The notes beneath the pieces were generated by a model. It ran no database searches, had not been told where the DNA came from, and saw nothing but the letters and a program-made list of their open reading frames with translations. Both the position numbers and the translations under genes were made by a program. This document shows positions 1 through 6,064 of a DNA stretch of 6,082 nucleotides, in pieces (position 1 is the first letter of the stretch; every line of letters begins with the position of its first letter). The DNA lies in contig JAEXBL010000363.1 in the NCBI GenBank assembly GCA_023394015.1, positions 1-6,082 of the forward strand, written 5' to 3'. Source of the DNA: Pseudomonadota bacterium (lineage in GTDB: Bacteria; Pseudomonadota; Gammaproteobacteria; Burkholderiales; Burkholderiaceae_C).

Positions 1-1
1 G

Positions 2-730
2 GTCGGCCATTCCGGCTCCGGCAAGTCGACGCTGGTCAACCTGATCTGCCGCTTCTACGACGTCACCGAGGGCGCGATCGAGGTGGACGGCATCGACCTG
101 CGCCAGATGCGCGTGGCCGACTACCGGCGCCACGTGGGGCTGGTGCTGCAGGAGCCGTTCCTGTTCTTCGGCACCATCGCCGAGAACATCGCCTACGGCA
201 AGCCGGACGCCACGCGCGAGGAAGTGATTGCCGCCGCCCGCGCCGCGCACGCGCACGAGTTCATCCTGCGCCTGCCGCAGGGCTACGACTCGCTGGTGGG
301 CGAGCGCGGCCAAGGCCTGTCGGGCGGCGAGCGCCAGCGCATCAGCATTGCGCGGGCGCTGCTGATCGACCCGCGCATCCTGATCCTGGACGAGGCCACC
401 GCCTCGGTGGACACCGAGACCGAGCGCGAGATCCAGCGCGCCCTGGACAACCTGGTGCGCGGCCGCACCACCATCGCCATCGCGCACCGCCTGTCCACGC
501 TGCGCAAGGCCGACCGCCTGGTGGTGCTGGACAAGGGCCTGAAGGTGGAAGAGGGCACGCACGAGCAGCTCATCGCCCGGCGCGGCGCCTATTGGCGCCT
601 GTACGAGGCGCAGGCGCGGCAGGAAAAAGCCGAGCGCGAACGCATGCTGGTGCTCGACGAGGCCGAGCTGGCATCGCCGCCACCCGCCACCGCCGCACCC
701 GCCACGGGGCCGAAGGAGCCGCGCCCATGA
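2..730 (+). CDS. ABC exporter, C-terminal ATPase portion (5'-truncated by window edge)
   Basis: This is the 3' end of an ABC transporter gene whose membrane domain would lie left of the window; 242 residues are visible. The frame is open from base 2, so the GTG at 83 is only an internal codon. The nucleotide-binding domain is complete from Walker A onward: GHSGSGKST at visible residues 2-10, Q-loop glutamine 50 (LQEPFLF), signature LSGGERQR at 106-113, Walker B ILILDE at 126-131 with the catalytic glutamate, D-loop SVD near 135-137, and H-loop histidine 162 (IAHRLST). This layout is typical of exporter-type (MsbA-like) half transporters that fuse membrane and ATPase domains. An Ala/Pro-rich tail of about 30 residues follows. 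The stop overlaps the DUF1854 start (ATGA), so the two are translationally coupled. From that neighbour, I infer this is the ABC protein associated with cyanophycin metabolism. Its substrate is unknown. Confidence 0.93.
   Translation, partial: VGHSGSGKSTLVNLICRFYDVTEGAIEVDGIDLRQMRVADYRRHVGLVLQEPFLFFGTIAENIAYGKPDATREEVIAAARAAHAHEFILRLPQGYDSLVGERGQGLSGGERQRISIARALLIDPRILILDEATASVDTETEREIQRALDNLVRGRTTIAIAHRLSTLRKADRLVVLDKGLKVEEGTHEQLIARRGAYWRLYEAQARQEKAERERMLVLDEAELASPPPATAAPATGPKEPRP
713..718 (+). promoter_or_regulatory. Ribosome binding site of the DUF1854 gene
   Basis: AAGGAG lies eight bases before the ATG at 727 and inside the 3' coding end of the ABC gene. It fixes the DUF1854 start and supports independent re-initiation at the ATGA overlap. 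Confidence 0.75.
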
Positions 731-1200
731 GCGAATCCACGGCGTTCGGGCTGCGGCGCGATGCCTTCGGCCGCCTGGTGCTGAGCGATGCCGAGGGGCG
801 CGAGCACGTCGGCGTGGCCGCGGTGCGGGCGTTTCCCATCTCGGCGCCCGACGTGGGCGTGAGCCTGGTCGATGCCGACGGCCACGAGCTGGCCTGGATC
901 CCGCGGCTGTCGGCGCTGGATGCCGAGCGCCGCGCGCTGCTGGCCGAGGCGCTGGAGCAGCGCGAGTTCATGCCGCGCCTGCTGCGCGTGCACGCCGTCA
1001 GCAGCTTTGCCACGCCCAGCACCTGGGACGTGGAGACCGACCGCGGCCCGACCCGCTTCGTGCTCAAGGGCGAGGAAGACATCCGCCGCCTCGGCCCCGG
1101 CCTGCTGATCGTCAACGACGCGCACGGCGTGCAGTACCTGATCCAGGACCTGATGGCCATGGACCGGCACAGCCGCAAGCTGCTGGATCGGTTCCTTTGA
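727..1200 (+). CDS. DUF1854 family protein, partner of the upstream ABC transporter
   Basis: A 157-residue soluble protein with no signal peptide or membrane segment. The ATG at 727 is chosen because it overlaps the ABC stop codon and has a good ribosome binding site, AAGGAG at 713-718, eight bases upstream. A longer frame open from 592 runs inside the ABC gene and is not the real start. Recognisable DUF1854 features are an N-terminal RRDAFGRL stretch (10-17), AFPISAPDVGVSLVDADGHE (35-54), and a conserved C-terminal block with YLIQDL at 137-142 and a DRHSRKLLDRFL end (146-157). As far as I know, this family has no established biochemical activity. It recurs beside an ABC transporter in cyanophycin-producing proteobacteria and carries a cyanophycin-associated name in public annotation. 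Its function here is inferred from that association: perhaps a regulatory or coupling subunit of the transporter. No cyanophycin synthetase gene is inside the window. Confidence 0.9.
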   Translation: MSESTAFGLRRDAFGRLVLSDAEGREHVGVAAVRAFPISAPDVGVSLVDADGHELAWIPRLSALDAERRALLAEALEQREFMPRLLRVHAVSSFATPSTWDVETDRGPTRFVLKGEEDIRRLGPGLLIVNDAHGVQYLIQDLMAMDRHSRKLLDRFL

Positions 1201-1339
1201 CCGGCGGTCGCCATTCAAGCATCAAATGTGGCCCTCAAGCCCGATCGACGGGCGCGGACAACGATGGACTTGACAGTGTTTCAAGAGCGACGTCCTGGGC
1301 GACGGTCGGCCGGGACATCGCCCGCAGCGCAGGCCGCCA
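1201..1339. other. Convergent intergenic region between DUF1854 and the 112-residue gene
   Basis: This 139-base stretch separates two genes that are transcribed toward each other. No convincing ORF or intrinsic terminator with a U-tract was found. Two weak inverted repeats are visible. One has arms GCCCG (1239-1243) and CGGGC (1249-1253) with a five-base loop. The other has arms GGGCGA (1297-1302) and TCGCCC (1318-1323) with a 15-base loop, sitting just past the stop of the minus-strand gene. Either could serve as a bidirectional transcription end, but neither is followed by a T-run. The stretch is less GC-biased than the coding regions. Confidence 0.5.
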
Positions 1340-1678
1340 TCACGCCAGATCGGCCAGATGCGAACCCAGGGACGAGCGCAGTCGCTCATGGACACGTTCG
1401 ATGACGCGCTTGGATTCCTGCGGACCCAGGCCTTCGCTCAATTGCCGCTGAATCTGGAAATGCAGGTACAGCAAGCCGCGCAACTCGGTGAACGCGCGCT
1501 GGTTGGGCGCCGCGCACACGCTGCTGTCGTTGTCCAGTATGCGCTCGAGAATCGGCAGCTCGAGGATGCGCGCCTGGCACAGCAGCGCGAGCTGGGCGAT
1601 TCGTCGGTCCACGGCCTCCAGGTCTTCCGGCCATTCCAGGCTGGCCGGTGACTCGTCTCCCATCTCGGATGCGCTCAT
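1340..1678 (-). CDS. Hypothetical protein, 112 residues, helical
   Basis: I do not recognise this family. The frame runs to a TGA at 1342-1340. The ATG at 1678 is preferred over one at 1741 because a purine-rich AAAGGCGGGAA stretch precedes it at a usable distance, whereas the longer start has no Shine-Dalgarno and adds a low-complexity leader. The frame is judged real because the GC bias in a sampled stretch (1441-1500) falls on the third position of this strand: 17 of 20 third positions are G or C, against 6 of 20 second positions. The protein is soluble, with an acidic N-terminus (1-25) followed by predicted amphipathic helices rich in Leu, Arg, Glu and Gln, for example DRRIAQLALLCQARILELP (24-42) and FTELRGLLYLHFQIQRQL (63-80). 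It has two cysteines (34 and 55), no signal peptide and no membrane span. It lies 89 bases downstream of eptA on the same strand and could be cotranscribed with it. A small regulatory or structural protein is possible, but no function can be assigned. Confidence 0.72.
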   Translation of the reverse strand: MSASEMGDESPASLEWPEDLEAVDRRIAQLALLCQARILELPILERILDNDSSVCAAPNQRAFTELRGLLYLHFQIQRQLSEGLGPQESKRVIERVHERLRSSLGSHLADLA

Positions 1679-1752
1679 TGCAGTTCCCGCCTTTGGTGGT
1701 GTGTCTGCCGTCTCTGTACCACATGGTGGGCAGGTGGGCATGCAGGCGCTTC

Positions 1753-1786
1753 AAAAAAATGCGGCCATCAAACCCGAGCGCGCTCG
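1753..1786 (-). terminator. Possible weak terminator at the 3' end of eptA
   Basis: On the minus strand a perfect 12-base palindrome, CGAGCGCGCTCG (1775-1786), lies in the last codons of eptA. It is followed after the stop codon by seven consecutive T residues (1759-1753). About 15 bases separate palindrome and T-run, and the hairpin would have only a short stem, so this is not a textbook intrinsic terminator. It may only reduce readthrough into the 112-residue gene. Confidence 0.3.
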
Positions 1787-3462
1787 CTGCTCCCCGGGCA
1801 GGCGGCGTGAATGTCGCGCGCCGCATCGTACACCTTGGTCTGCACGCCCAGCAGCCCCAGCGTGGAGTGGAAGTAGTCGTCGTGCGAGAACTTCTGGTCG
1901 CGCCGCCCGGCCAGGCAGCTCAGGCGGATGCCGCTTTGCCGCTCGAAAGCCGGTGACAGCCAGACGATCCAGGGCACGTGCTTTTGCGTGTCGGGCGCAA
2001 AGCGGTAGGGCAGGCCGTGCAGGTAGAGGTTGCTCTCACCCAGCGATTCGCCGTGGTCGGACACGTACTCCAGCGCCGGCGCCCACTGCGCCTCTTGCGC
2101 TTTCAGCCAGTCGATGGTGGCGGCCAGGAAGTGGTCGGTGTAGAGGATGGTGTTGTCGTAGGCGTTCACCACCTGCTCGCGCGGGCACTGCTGCAGCGCG
2201 TTGGTGGCGCATTCGGGCATGAACTTCTTGAACGCTGCCGGCGTGCGCTTGTAGTAGGCCGGCCCGTGGCTGCCCATCTGGTGCATGAACACCACCACGC
2301 CGCGCGCGCGCCGCTCGGCCGGCAACTGCTCGATGCGCGCCTGCAGGCCGCGCGGCATCACCTCGTCGAAGCATTCGCCGTCCTGGCACAGCTCGGGCGT
2401 GGCGGCCTGCAACTGGCGGTGGTCCACCCTGGGCACGCGGTCGCACACGCCCTTGCAGCCGCCGGGCTGGTTGTCCAGCCACAGCACGGCCAGGCCCGCG
2501 CGCTGCAGCACGTCGACCAGGCCCTCGGTGTTGGCGCTGCGGTTTTCAAAGGCCTCGCGCCCCAGGTGGGAAAACATGCACGGCACCGAGGCCGCCGTGT
2601 TGGTGCCGCAGGACCACACGTTGCGCAGGCTCACCACCTGCTGCTGGGCCAGGCGCGGCGTGGTGTCGCGTGCATAGCCGTTCAGGCCCAGGTGGTCAGC
2701 CCGCGCGGTTTCGCCCAACACCATGACGACCAGCGGTGGCCTGGCGCCCGCAGCCGCGGTGGCCAGGTGCGCGTCCTCGCCCAGCGGCGCCACGGCCACG
2801 CCGCTGCGCTGGATCGGCTGGCGGCCGACGCTGGCCAGCGCATAGAAGGTGTTGAGCGGGTTGATCAGGTAGCGCAGCTGGGTGTGGTTGCGCATGGTGG
2901 CCGACAAGTCCTGGAAGAACAGGCCGCCGGTGCCTGCCAGAACCGCGCAGGACGCGCTGAACAGCAGCGCGTTCCGACCCGCCTGCCGCCCCAGGCCCGG
3001 CCAGCGCAGCGGCGTGCGCCACAGCAGCGTCAGCGGCAGCCCGGCCAGCAGCAGCAGCGCGCCCGCCAGGCGCCAGCTGAGCAGCTCGCGCGCTTCGCGC
3101 GTGTCGGTCAGCAGCACGTTGACCATCATCGTGCGGTCGATCACCACGCCGTAGCTGAGCATGAAGTACGCGCCGCCCGCGGCGGCCAGCAGCCACAGCG
3201 TCAGCGCGGGTTTCAGCGTCCAGCGCCAGTTGAGCAGGCTGAGCAGCGCCACGTGCGCGGCCGCCAGCATCAGCCCGAAGCCGATGCCAAAGGCCAGCCC
3301 TCGGCCGTTGCCCAGCTCGGGCAGGGCGGCCAGTGCGCGCCACAGCGCTGCGTTGGCGATGCTGGCAAGCCACACCGAGGCGGCCAGCAGCACCCAGGCG
3401 GGCTGCCATGCCCGAGGATGGGCGGCGCGGTGCGTGTTCGATGGTGTCCGTGAGGCGGGCAT
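1768..3462 (-). CDS. eptA: Phosphoethanolamine-lipid A transferase (EptA family)
   Basis: An inner-membrane enzyme that transfers phosphoethanolamine from phosphatidylethanolamine to lipid A phosphates on the periplasmic side, lowering surface negative charge and polymyxin binding. Counted from the ATG at 3462 it has 564 residues, a normal length. Five hydrophobic segments fall near residues 22-44, 56-78, 84-106, 132-148 and 164-183. The periplasmic alkaline-phosphatase-like domain follows: GETARADH (glutamate 251), CGTNTAASVPC with the probable nucleophile threonine 289 between paired cysteines 285/295, GSHGP (histidine 399), SDHGESLGE (aspartate 469, histidine 470) and YLHGLPY (histidine 482). 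These match the zinc-binding and catalytic residues known in EptA and MCR-1. Further cysteine pairs (336/340, 359/364, 418/426) suit extracytoplasmic disulfides. A GTG at 3480 in the same frame would add six residues. It is disfavoured because it is rarer as a start, has only a weak AGG nearby and falls in a hairpin stem. No pmrAB-like genes adjoin. Confidence 0.93.
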   Translation of the reverse strand: MPASRTPSNTHRAAHPRAWQPAWVLLAASVWLASIANAALWRALAALPELGNGRGLAFGIGFGLMLAAAHVALLSLLNWRWTLKPALTLWLLAAAGGAYFMLSYGVVIDRTMMVNVLLTDTREARELLSWRLAGALLLLAGLPLTLLWRTPLRWPGLGRQAGRNALLFSASCAVLAGTGGLFFQDLSATMRNHTQLRYLINPLNTFYALASVGRQPIQRSGVAVAPLGEDAHLATAAAGARPPLVVMVLGETARADHLGLNGYARDTTPRLAQQQVVSLRNVWSCGTNTAASVPCMFSHLGREAFENRSANTEGLVDVLQRAGLAVLWLDNQPGGCKGVCDRVPRVDHRQLQAATPELCQDGECFDEVMPRGLQARIEQLPAERRARGVVVFMHQMGSHGPAYYKRTPAAFKKFMPECATNALQQCPREQVVNAYDNTILYTDHFLAATIDWLKAQEAQWAPALEYVSDHGESLGESNLYLHGLPYRFAPDTQKHVPWIVWLSPAFERQSGIRLSCLAGRRDQKFSHDDYFHSTLGLLGVQTKVYDAARDIHAACPGSSERARV

Positions 3463-3464
3463 GG

Positions 3465-3486
3465 GGCGCAGTGTCGGCACTGCGCC
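3465..3486 (-). repeat. Perfect 9-bp inverted repeat just upstream of the eptA start
   Basis: On the minus strand, arms GGCGCAGTG and CACTGCGCC flank the four-base loop CCGA. The 3' arm ends two bases before the eptA ATG at 3462, so in mRNA the hairpin would occupy the space where a ribosome binding site is expected. It would also bury the alternative GTG start at 3480. It could restrict translation of eptA or be a protein-binding operator. The structure is seen directly; its role is inferred. Confidence 0.55.
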
Positions 3487-3502
3487 TGAAGGCCGGCTTA
3501 AA
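3486..3502 (-). promoter_or_regulatory. PmrA-box-like direct repeat upstream of eptA
   Basis: On the minus strand TTTAAG, five bases (CCGGC), then CTTCAG form a 6-5-6 direct repeat. The known PmrA (BasR) operator is two YTTAAK half-sites separated by five bases, and eptA genes are classical PmrA targets. The first half-site fits fully and the second has one mismatch. The site is only 23 bases from the ATG at 3462, which leaves little room for a -10 element and untranslated leader, so chance similarity is quite possible. Confidence 0.3.
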
Positions 3503-3507
3503 GCGGT

Positions 3508-3529
3508 GGCCGCCGGCGACGTGGCGGCC
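3508..3529 (-). terminator. Stem-loop between ubiD and eptA, possible attenuator or weak terminator
   Basis: On the minus strand arms GGCCGCC and GGCGGCC enclose an eight-base loop, 23 bases after the ubiD stop. Downstream there is only a short TTT in CCGCTTTAAG, so classic intrinsic termination is doubtful. In such GC-rich sequence a 7-bp stem can also occur by chance. It could partly separate ubiD transcription from eptA. Confidence 0.3.
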
Positions 3530-3552
3530 GGGGCAGGCGGCGGTGCCCGCGG

Positions 3553-5049
3553 CTACAGACCCAGGGCGTCGGCCAGCTGGTTCACGCGGGTGCTCACCGC
3601 CGGGTCCATCGCCATCGGGCGGCCCCATTCGCGCTGGGTCTCGCCGGGCCACTTGTGGGTGGCGTCCAGCCCCATCTTGCTGCCCAGGCCGGCCACCGGC
3701 GAGGCAAAGTCCAGGTAGTCGATGGGGGTGTGCTCGATCAGCAGCGTGTCGCGCGCCGGGTCCATGCGGGTGCTCATGGCCCAGATCACCTCGGGCCATG
3801 CGCGCGCGTCGATGTCCTCATCGACCACGACGATGAACTTGGTGTAGAGGAACTGGCGCAGGTGGCTCCACACGCCCATCATCACGCGCCGCGCGTGGCC
3901 GGCGTAAGCCTTGCGGATGCGCACCACGGCCAGCCGATAGCTGCAGGCCTCGGGCGGCAGGTAGAAGTCGACGATTTCCGGGAAGGCGCGCTGCAGCAGC
4001 GGCACGAACAGCTCGTTCAGCACCCCGCCCAGCACCGCCGGCGCGTCGGGCGGCTTGCCGGTGTGGGTGCTGTGGTAGAGCGCGCCGTCGCGCAGGGTGA
4101 TGCGCTCCACCGTCAGCACCGGGAACTCGGCGCGCTCGTTGTAGTAGCCGGTGTGGTCGCCGTAGGGACCTTCCCAGGCGTGCTGCCAGCCGCTGGCGTG
4201 GCCGGCGTCGGGCTGGATGTGGCCCTCCAGCACGATCTCGGCCCGCGCCGGCACCTGCAGCGGCAGGCCCAGCGCCGGCGCCACCTCGGTGCGGGCGCCG
4301 CGCAGCAGGCCGGCGAACTGGTACTCCGACAAGGTGTCGGGCACCGGCGTGACGGCGCCCAGGATGGTGGCCGGGTCGGCGCCGATGGCCACCGCCACCG
4401 GGTAGGGCTGGCCGGGGTGGCGGGCGCAGTGCTCGGCAAAGTCCAGCGCGCCGCCGCGGTGCGCCAGCCAGCGCAGGATGAGCTGGTTTTTCGACAGCAG
4501 CTGCTGGCGGTAGACGCCCAGGTTCTGGCGGGTTTTCAGCGGCCCGCGCGTGATGGTCAGGCCCCAGGTGACGAGTGGCGCCACGTCGCCCGGCCAGCAG
4601 TGCTGGATCGGCAGGCAGTGCAGATCGACCTCGTCGCCCGCCCACACCACTTGCTGGCAGGGCGGCTGGCGCACGGTGGCGGGCGTCATGCGCCACAGGG
4701 TCTTGAGCAGATCGCGCTGGCCCCACAGCCCCTTCACGCCGCGCGGCGGCTCGGGCTCCTTGAGCTGCGCCAGCACCTCGCCCAGGGCGCGCACCCCGGC
4801 CAGGTCGGCCACGCCCAGCGCGCGGGCCACGCGGGCCGGGGTGCCGAACAGGTTGGTCAGCACCGGCATGGCGTGGCCGGCGGGGTTCTCGAACAGCAAG
4901 GCCGGGCCGCCGGCGCGCAGCACGCGGTCGCCCAGCGCCGTCATCTCCAAGTGCGGCGAGACGGGCTCGGCAATGCGGCGCAGCTCGCCCGCGGCCTCCA
5001 GCCGGGCGATGAAGTCGCGCAGGTCGTGGCAGGCGGGGTGGGTGCTCAA
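3553..5049 (-). CDS. ubiD: 4-hydroxy-3-polyprenylbenzoate decarboxylase UbiD
   Basis: Decarboxylates 4-hydroxy-3-polyprenylbenzoate in ubiquinone synthesis, using the prenylated FMN cofactor supplied by UbiX; the E. coli homologue is a hexamer. The product is 498 residues, essentially the E. coli length, and aligns by eye along its full length. Recognisable blocks include [18 protein letters not shown] (9-26), [11 protein letters not shown] (46-56), [10 protein letters not shown] (66-75), [11 protein letters not shown] (173-183, with the cofactor-site Asn/Arg region), [15 protein letters not shown] (190-204), EIVLEGHI with conserved acids at 271 and 275, [12 protein letters not shown] (293-304) and [11 protein letters not shown] (404-414). 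The start is a TTG at 5049, directly after the ubiX TGA, with GGAG five bases upstream. The only nearby upstream ATG (5060) is out of frame and closes after four codons. The N-terminus then matches the E. coli protein start, which supports this choice. Confidence 0.96.
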   Translation of the reverse strand: MSTHPACHDLRDFIARLEAAGELRRIAEPVSPHLEMTALGDRVLRAGGPALLFENPAGHAMPVLTNLFGTPARVARALGVADLAGVRALGEVLAQLKEPEPPRGVKGLWGQRDLLKTLWRMTPATVRQPPCQQVVWAGDEVDLHCLPIQHCWPGDVAPLVTWGLTITRGPLKTRQNLGVYRQQLLSKNQLILRWLAHRGGALDFAEHCARHPGQPYPVAVAIGADPATILGAVTPVPDTLSEYQFAGLLRGARTEVAPALGLPLQVPARAEIVLEGHIQPDAGHASGWQHAWEGPYGDHTGYYNERAEFPVLTVERITLRDGALYHSTHTGKPPDAPAVLGGVLNELFVPLLQRAFPEIVDFYLPPEACSYRLAVVRIRKAYAGHARRVMMGVWSHLRQFLYTKFIVVVDEDIDARAWPEVIWAMSTRMDPARDTLLIEHTPIDYLDFASPVAGLGSKMGLDATHKWPGETQREWGRPMAMDPAVSTRVNQLADALGL

Positions 5050-5688
5050 TCAGGCTCCATGACTTGCGTGAAGCGTCGAAGAAGCCATTGATTCGATAGT
5101 GTCTGCGGCGCTCGGCAGTCCCTGCCAGCGCGGCGCCAGATCGTGCGGCAGGCCCAGCAAGTCGAGCGCGCGGGCCACGCTGTGCCGCACGATCTGCTCC
5201 ACCGTGCTGGGCCGCTGGTAGAAGGCCGGCACCGGCGGGCAGACGATGGCGCCCAGCTCGGTGGCCGCGACCATGTTGCGCAGGTGCCCCAGGTGCAGGG
5301 GCGATTCGCGCGTCAGCAGCACCAGGCGGCGGCGCTCCTTCAGCATCACGTCGGCGGCGCGGGTCAGCAGGTTGTCGCTCTGGGCCTGGGCAATGGCCGC
5401 CAGCGTGCGCATGGAGCAGGGCGCCACCACCATGCCGTGCGCGGCGAACGAGCCGCTGGCAATGGCCGCGCCCACGTCGTCCAGCGCGTGCGCCACGTCG
5501 GCCAGGGCCTGCACGGCGGCGGGGGCCAGCGCCAGTTCGTGGCGCAGGGTGCGCCAGCCGGCATCGGAAACGACCAGGTGCGACTCCACCCCCGCCATGC
5601 CCTGCAGCGCCTGCAGCAGGCGCACGCCGTACACCGCGCCGCTGGCGCCCGAGATGCCGACGACGATGCGGCGAGGCGCTTCAGTCAT
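5050..5688 (-). CDS. ubiX: Flavin prenyltransferase UbiX
   Basis: Attaches a dimethylallyl unit to FMN, giving the prenyl-FMN cofactor that UbiD requires. The product is 212 residues, similar to the Pseudomonas enzyme and slightly longer than E. coli UbiX because of a C-terminal tail of about 20 residues. The flavin-binding Rossmann-like start GISGASG is at 11-17, APCSMRTLAAIA at 89-100, DNLLTRAADVMLKERR at 105-120, TRESP at 126-130 and PPVPAFYQRP at 151-160. Lysine 117, arginine 127, glutamate 128, tyrosine 157, arginine 173 and tryptophan 188 sit at a constant offset of 12 from active-site residues I recall for Pseudomonas UbiX (129, 139, 140, 169, 185, 200), so the active site looks intact. 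The ATG at 5688 overlaps the end of the upstream DGC gene by eight bases, and the stop abuts the ubiD start, so the three genes should be one transcript. Confidence 0.96.
   Translation of the reverse strand: MTEAPRRIVVGISGASGAVYGVRLLQALQGMAGVESHLVVSDAGWRTLRHELALAPAAVQALADVAHALDDVGAAIASGSFAAHGMVVAPCSMRTLAAIAQAQSDNLLTRAADVMLKERRRLVLLTRESPLHLGHLRNMVAATELGAIVCPPVPAFYQRPSTVEQIVRHSVARALDLLGLPHDLAPRWQGLPSAADTIESMASSTLHASHGA
5055..5058 (-). promoter_or_regulatory. Ribosome binding site that decides the TTG start of ubiD
   Basis: GGAG on the minus strand sits five bases before the TTG at 5049 and inside the last codons of ubiX. There is no competing in-frame ATG close by, so this site supports the unusual start codon and coupling of ubiD translation to ubiX. 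Confidence 0.65.
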
Positions 5689-6064
5689 GGGCGGCGGCGC
5701 AGAGGGGCCGCGCTTTCAGGTCGGCCTCGATGCGCGCCAGCACCGCATCGGCCTGCGTCGGGTCGAAGTCCTGGTGGTTGCGCTTCTTGACGCCGTACTG
5801 GTGCAGCTGGTAGTGCCGCTCGGGCACCAGGCCGTGGCGCGCCAGGCTGCTTTTGACGCAGACCAGCGGGCAGCCGTCGAGCGCCACGATGGGCCGGCCC
5901 GATTGGGCCAGCCTGACCAGCTGGGGCACGTCGCCGCCCACGCCGGCGATGCACGACATCTCGGCCACGCCGCGCCGGTCCAGCTTCAGCGCCACGTGGT
6001 TGGCCAGTTGCGCGGCGCTGGAGCAGCCCGAGCACGAATACACCAGGGGCTGAGGGGCGTTCAT
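5681..6064 (-). CDS. DGC-domain putative zinc-binding protein
   Basis: A 127-residue soluble protein of the DGC family, named for a conserved Asp-Gly-Cys motif, here ALDGCPLVC at 61-69. Cysteines 11 and 14 (SCSGCSSAAQLAN), 38 (EMSCIAGVGGD), 65 and 69 are the likely metal ligands; the family is described as putatively zinc-binding and has no established reaction that I know of. A basic GVKKRNHQDF stretch lies at 91-100, and an extra cysteine is at 122. The ATG at 6064 has a purine-rich GAGAG seven bases upstream, only 18 bases from the window edge, so an operon partner or promoter further right cannot be judged. Its last eight bases overlap the ubiX start (ATGACTGA), which implies coexpression with the ubiquinone genes. 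It may bind metal or act in redox or cofactor handling, but that is inference. Confidence 0.88.
   Translation of the reverse strand: MNAPQPLVYSCSGCSSAAQLANHVALKLDRRGVAEMSCIAGVGGDVPQLVRLAQSGRPIVALDGCPLVCVKSSLARHGLVPERHYQLHQYGVKKRNHQDFDPTQADAVLARIEADLKARPLCAAAHD

Noticed and set aside
83..730. GTG at 83 as the start of a short ATPase gene
   Set aside because: The same frame continues upstream to the window edge and contains the Walker A motif, so the gene simply enters from outside the window.
1270..1298. TTGACA at 1270-1275 as a promoter -35 box
   Set aside because: No -10-like hexamer lies at a suitable distance, and no + strand gene follows it; the next gene is convergent.
1358..1651. A 97-residue + strand frame opposite the 112-residue gene
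   Set aside because: It looks protein-like, but it shares codon register with the minus-strand gene. GC is highest at positions that are third codon positions on the minus strand (first positions for this frame), so the minus-strand reading is preferred.
1978..3453. A 491-residue open frame on the + strand opposite eptA
   Set aside because: It is antisense to a clearly conserved enzyme gene. Its translation is rich in Arg, Gln, Ala, Val and His with no recognisable domain, as expected for a shadow frame in GC-rich DNA.
2696..3799. A 367-residue minus-strand frame spanning the ubiD 3' end and the eptA 5' half
   Set aside because: It runs across two conserved genes in a different frame and has Arg/Ala/Gly-rich composition, with none of the hydrophobic segments seen in the true eptA frame.
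3655..5091. A 478-residue open frame on the + strand opposite ubiD
   Set aside because: Antisense to conserved ubiD. Its low-complexity Gln/Gly/Val/Ala/Arg composition and lack of motifs mark it as a by-product of high third-position GC.
5143..5790. A 215-residue + strand frame opposite ubiX and the DGC gene
   Set aside because: Antisense to two recognised genes; Arg/Gln/His/Gly-rich with no domain.
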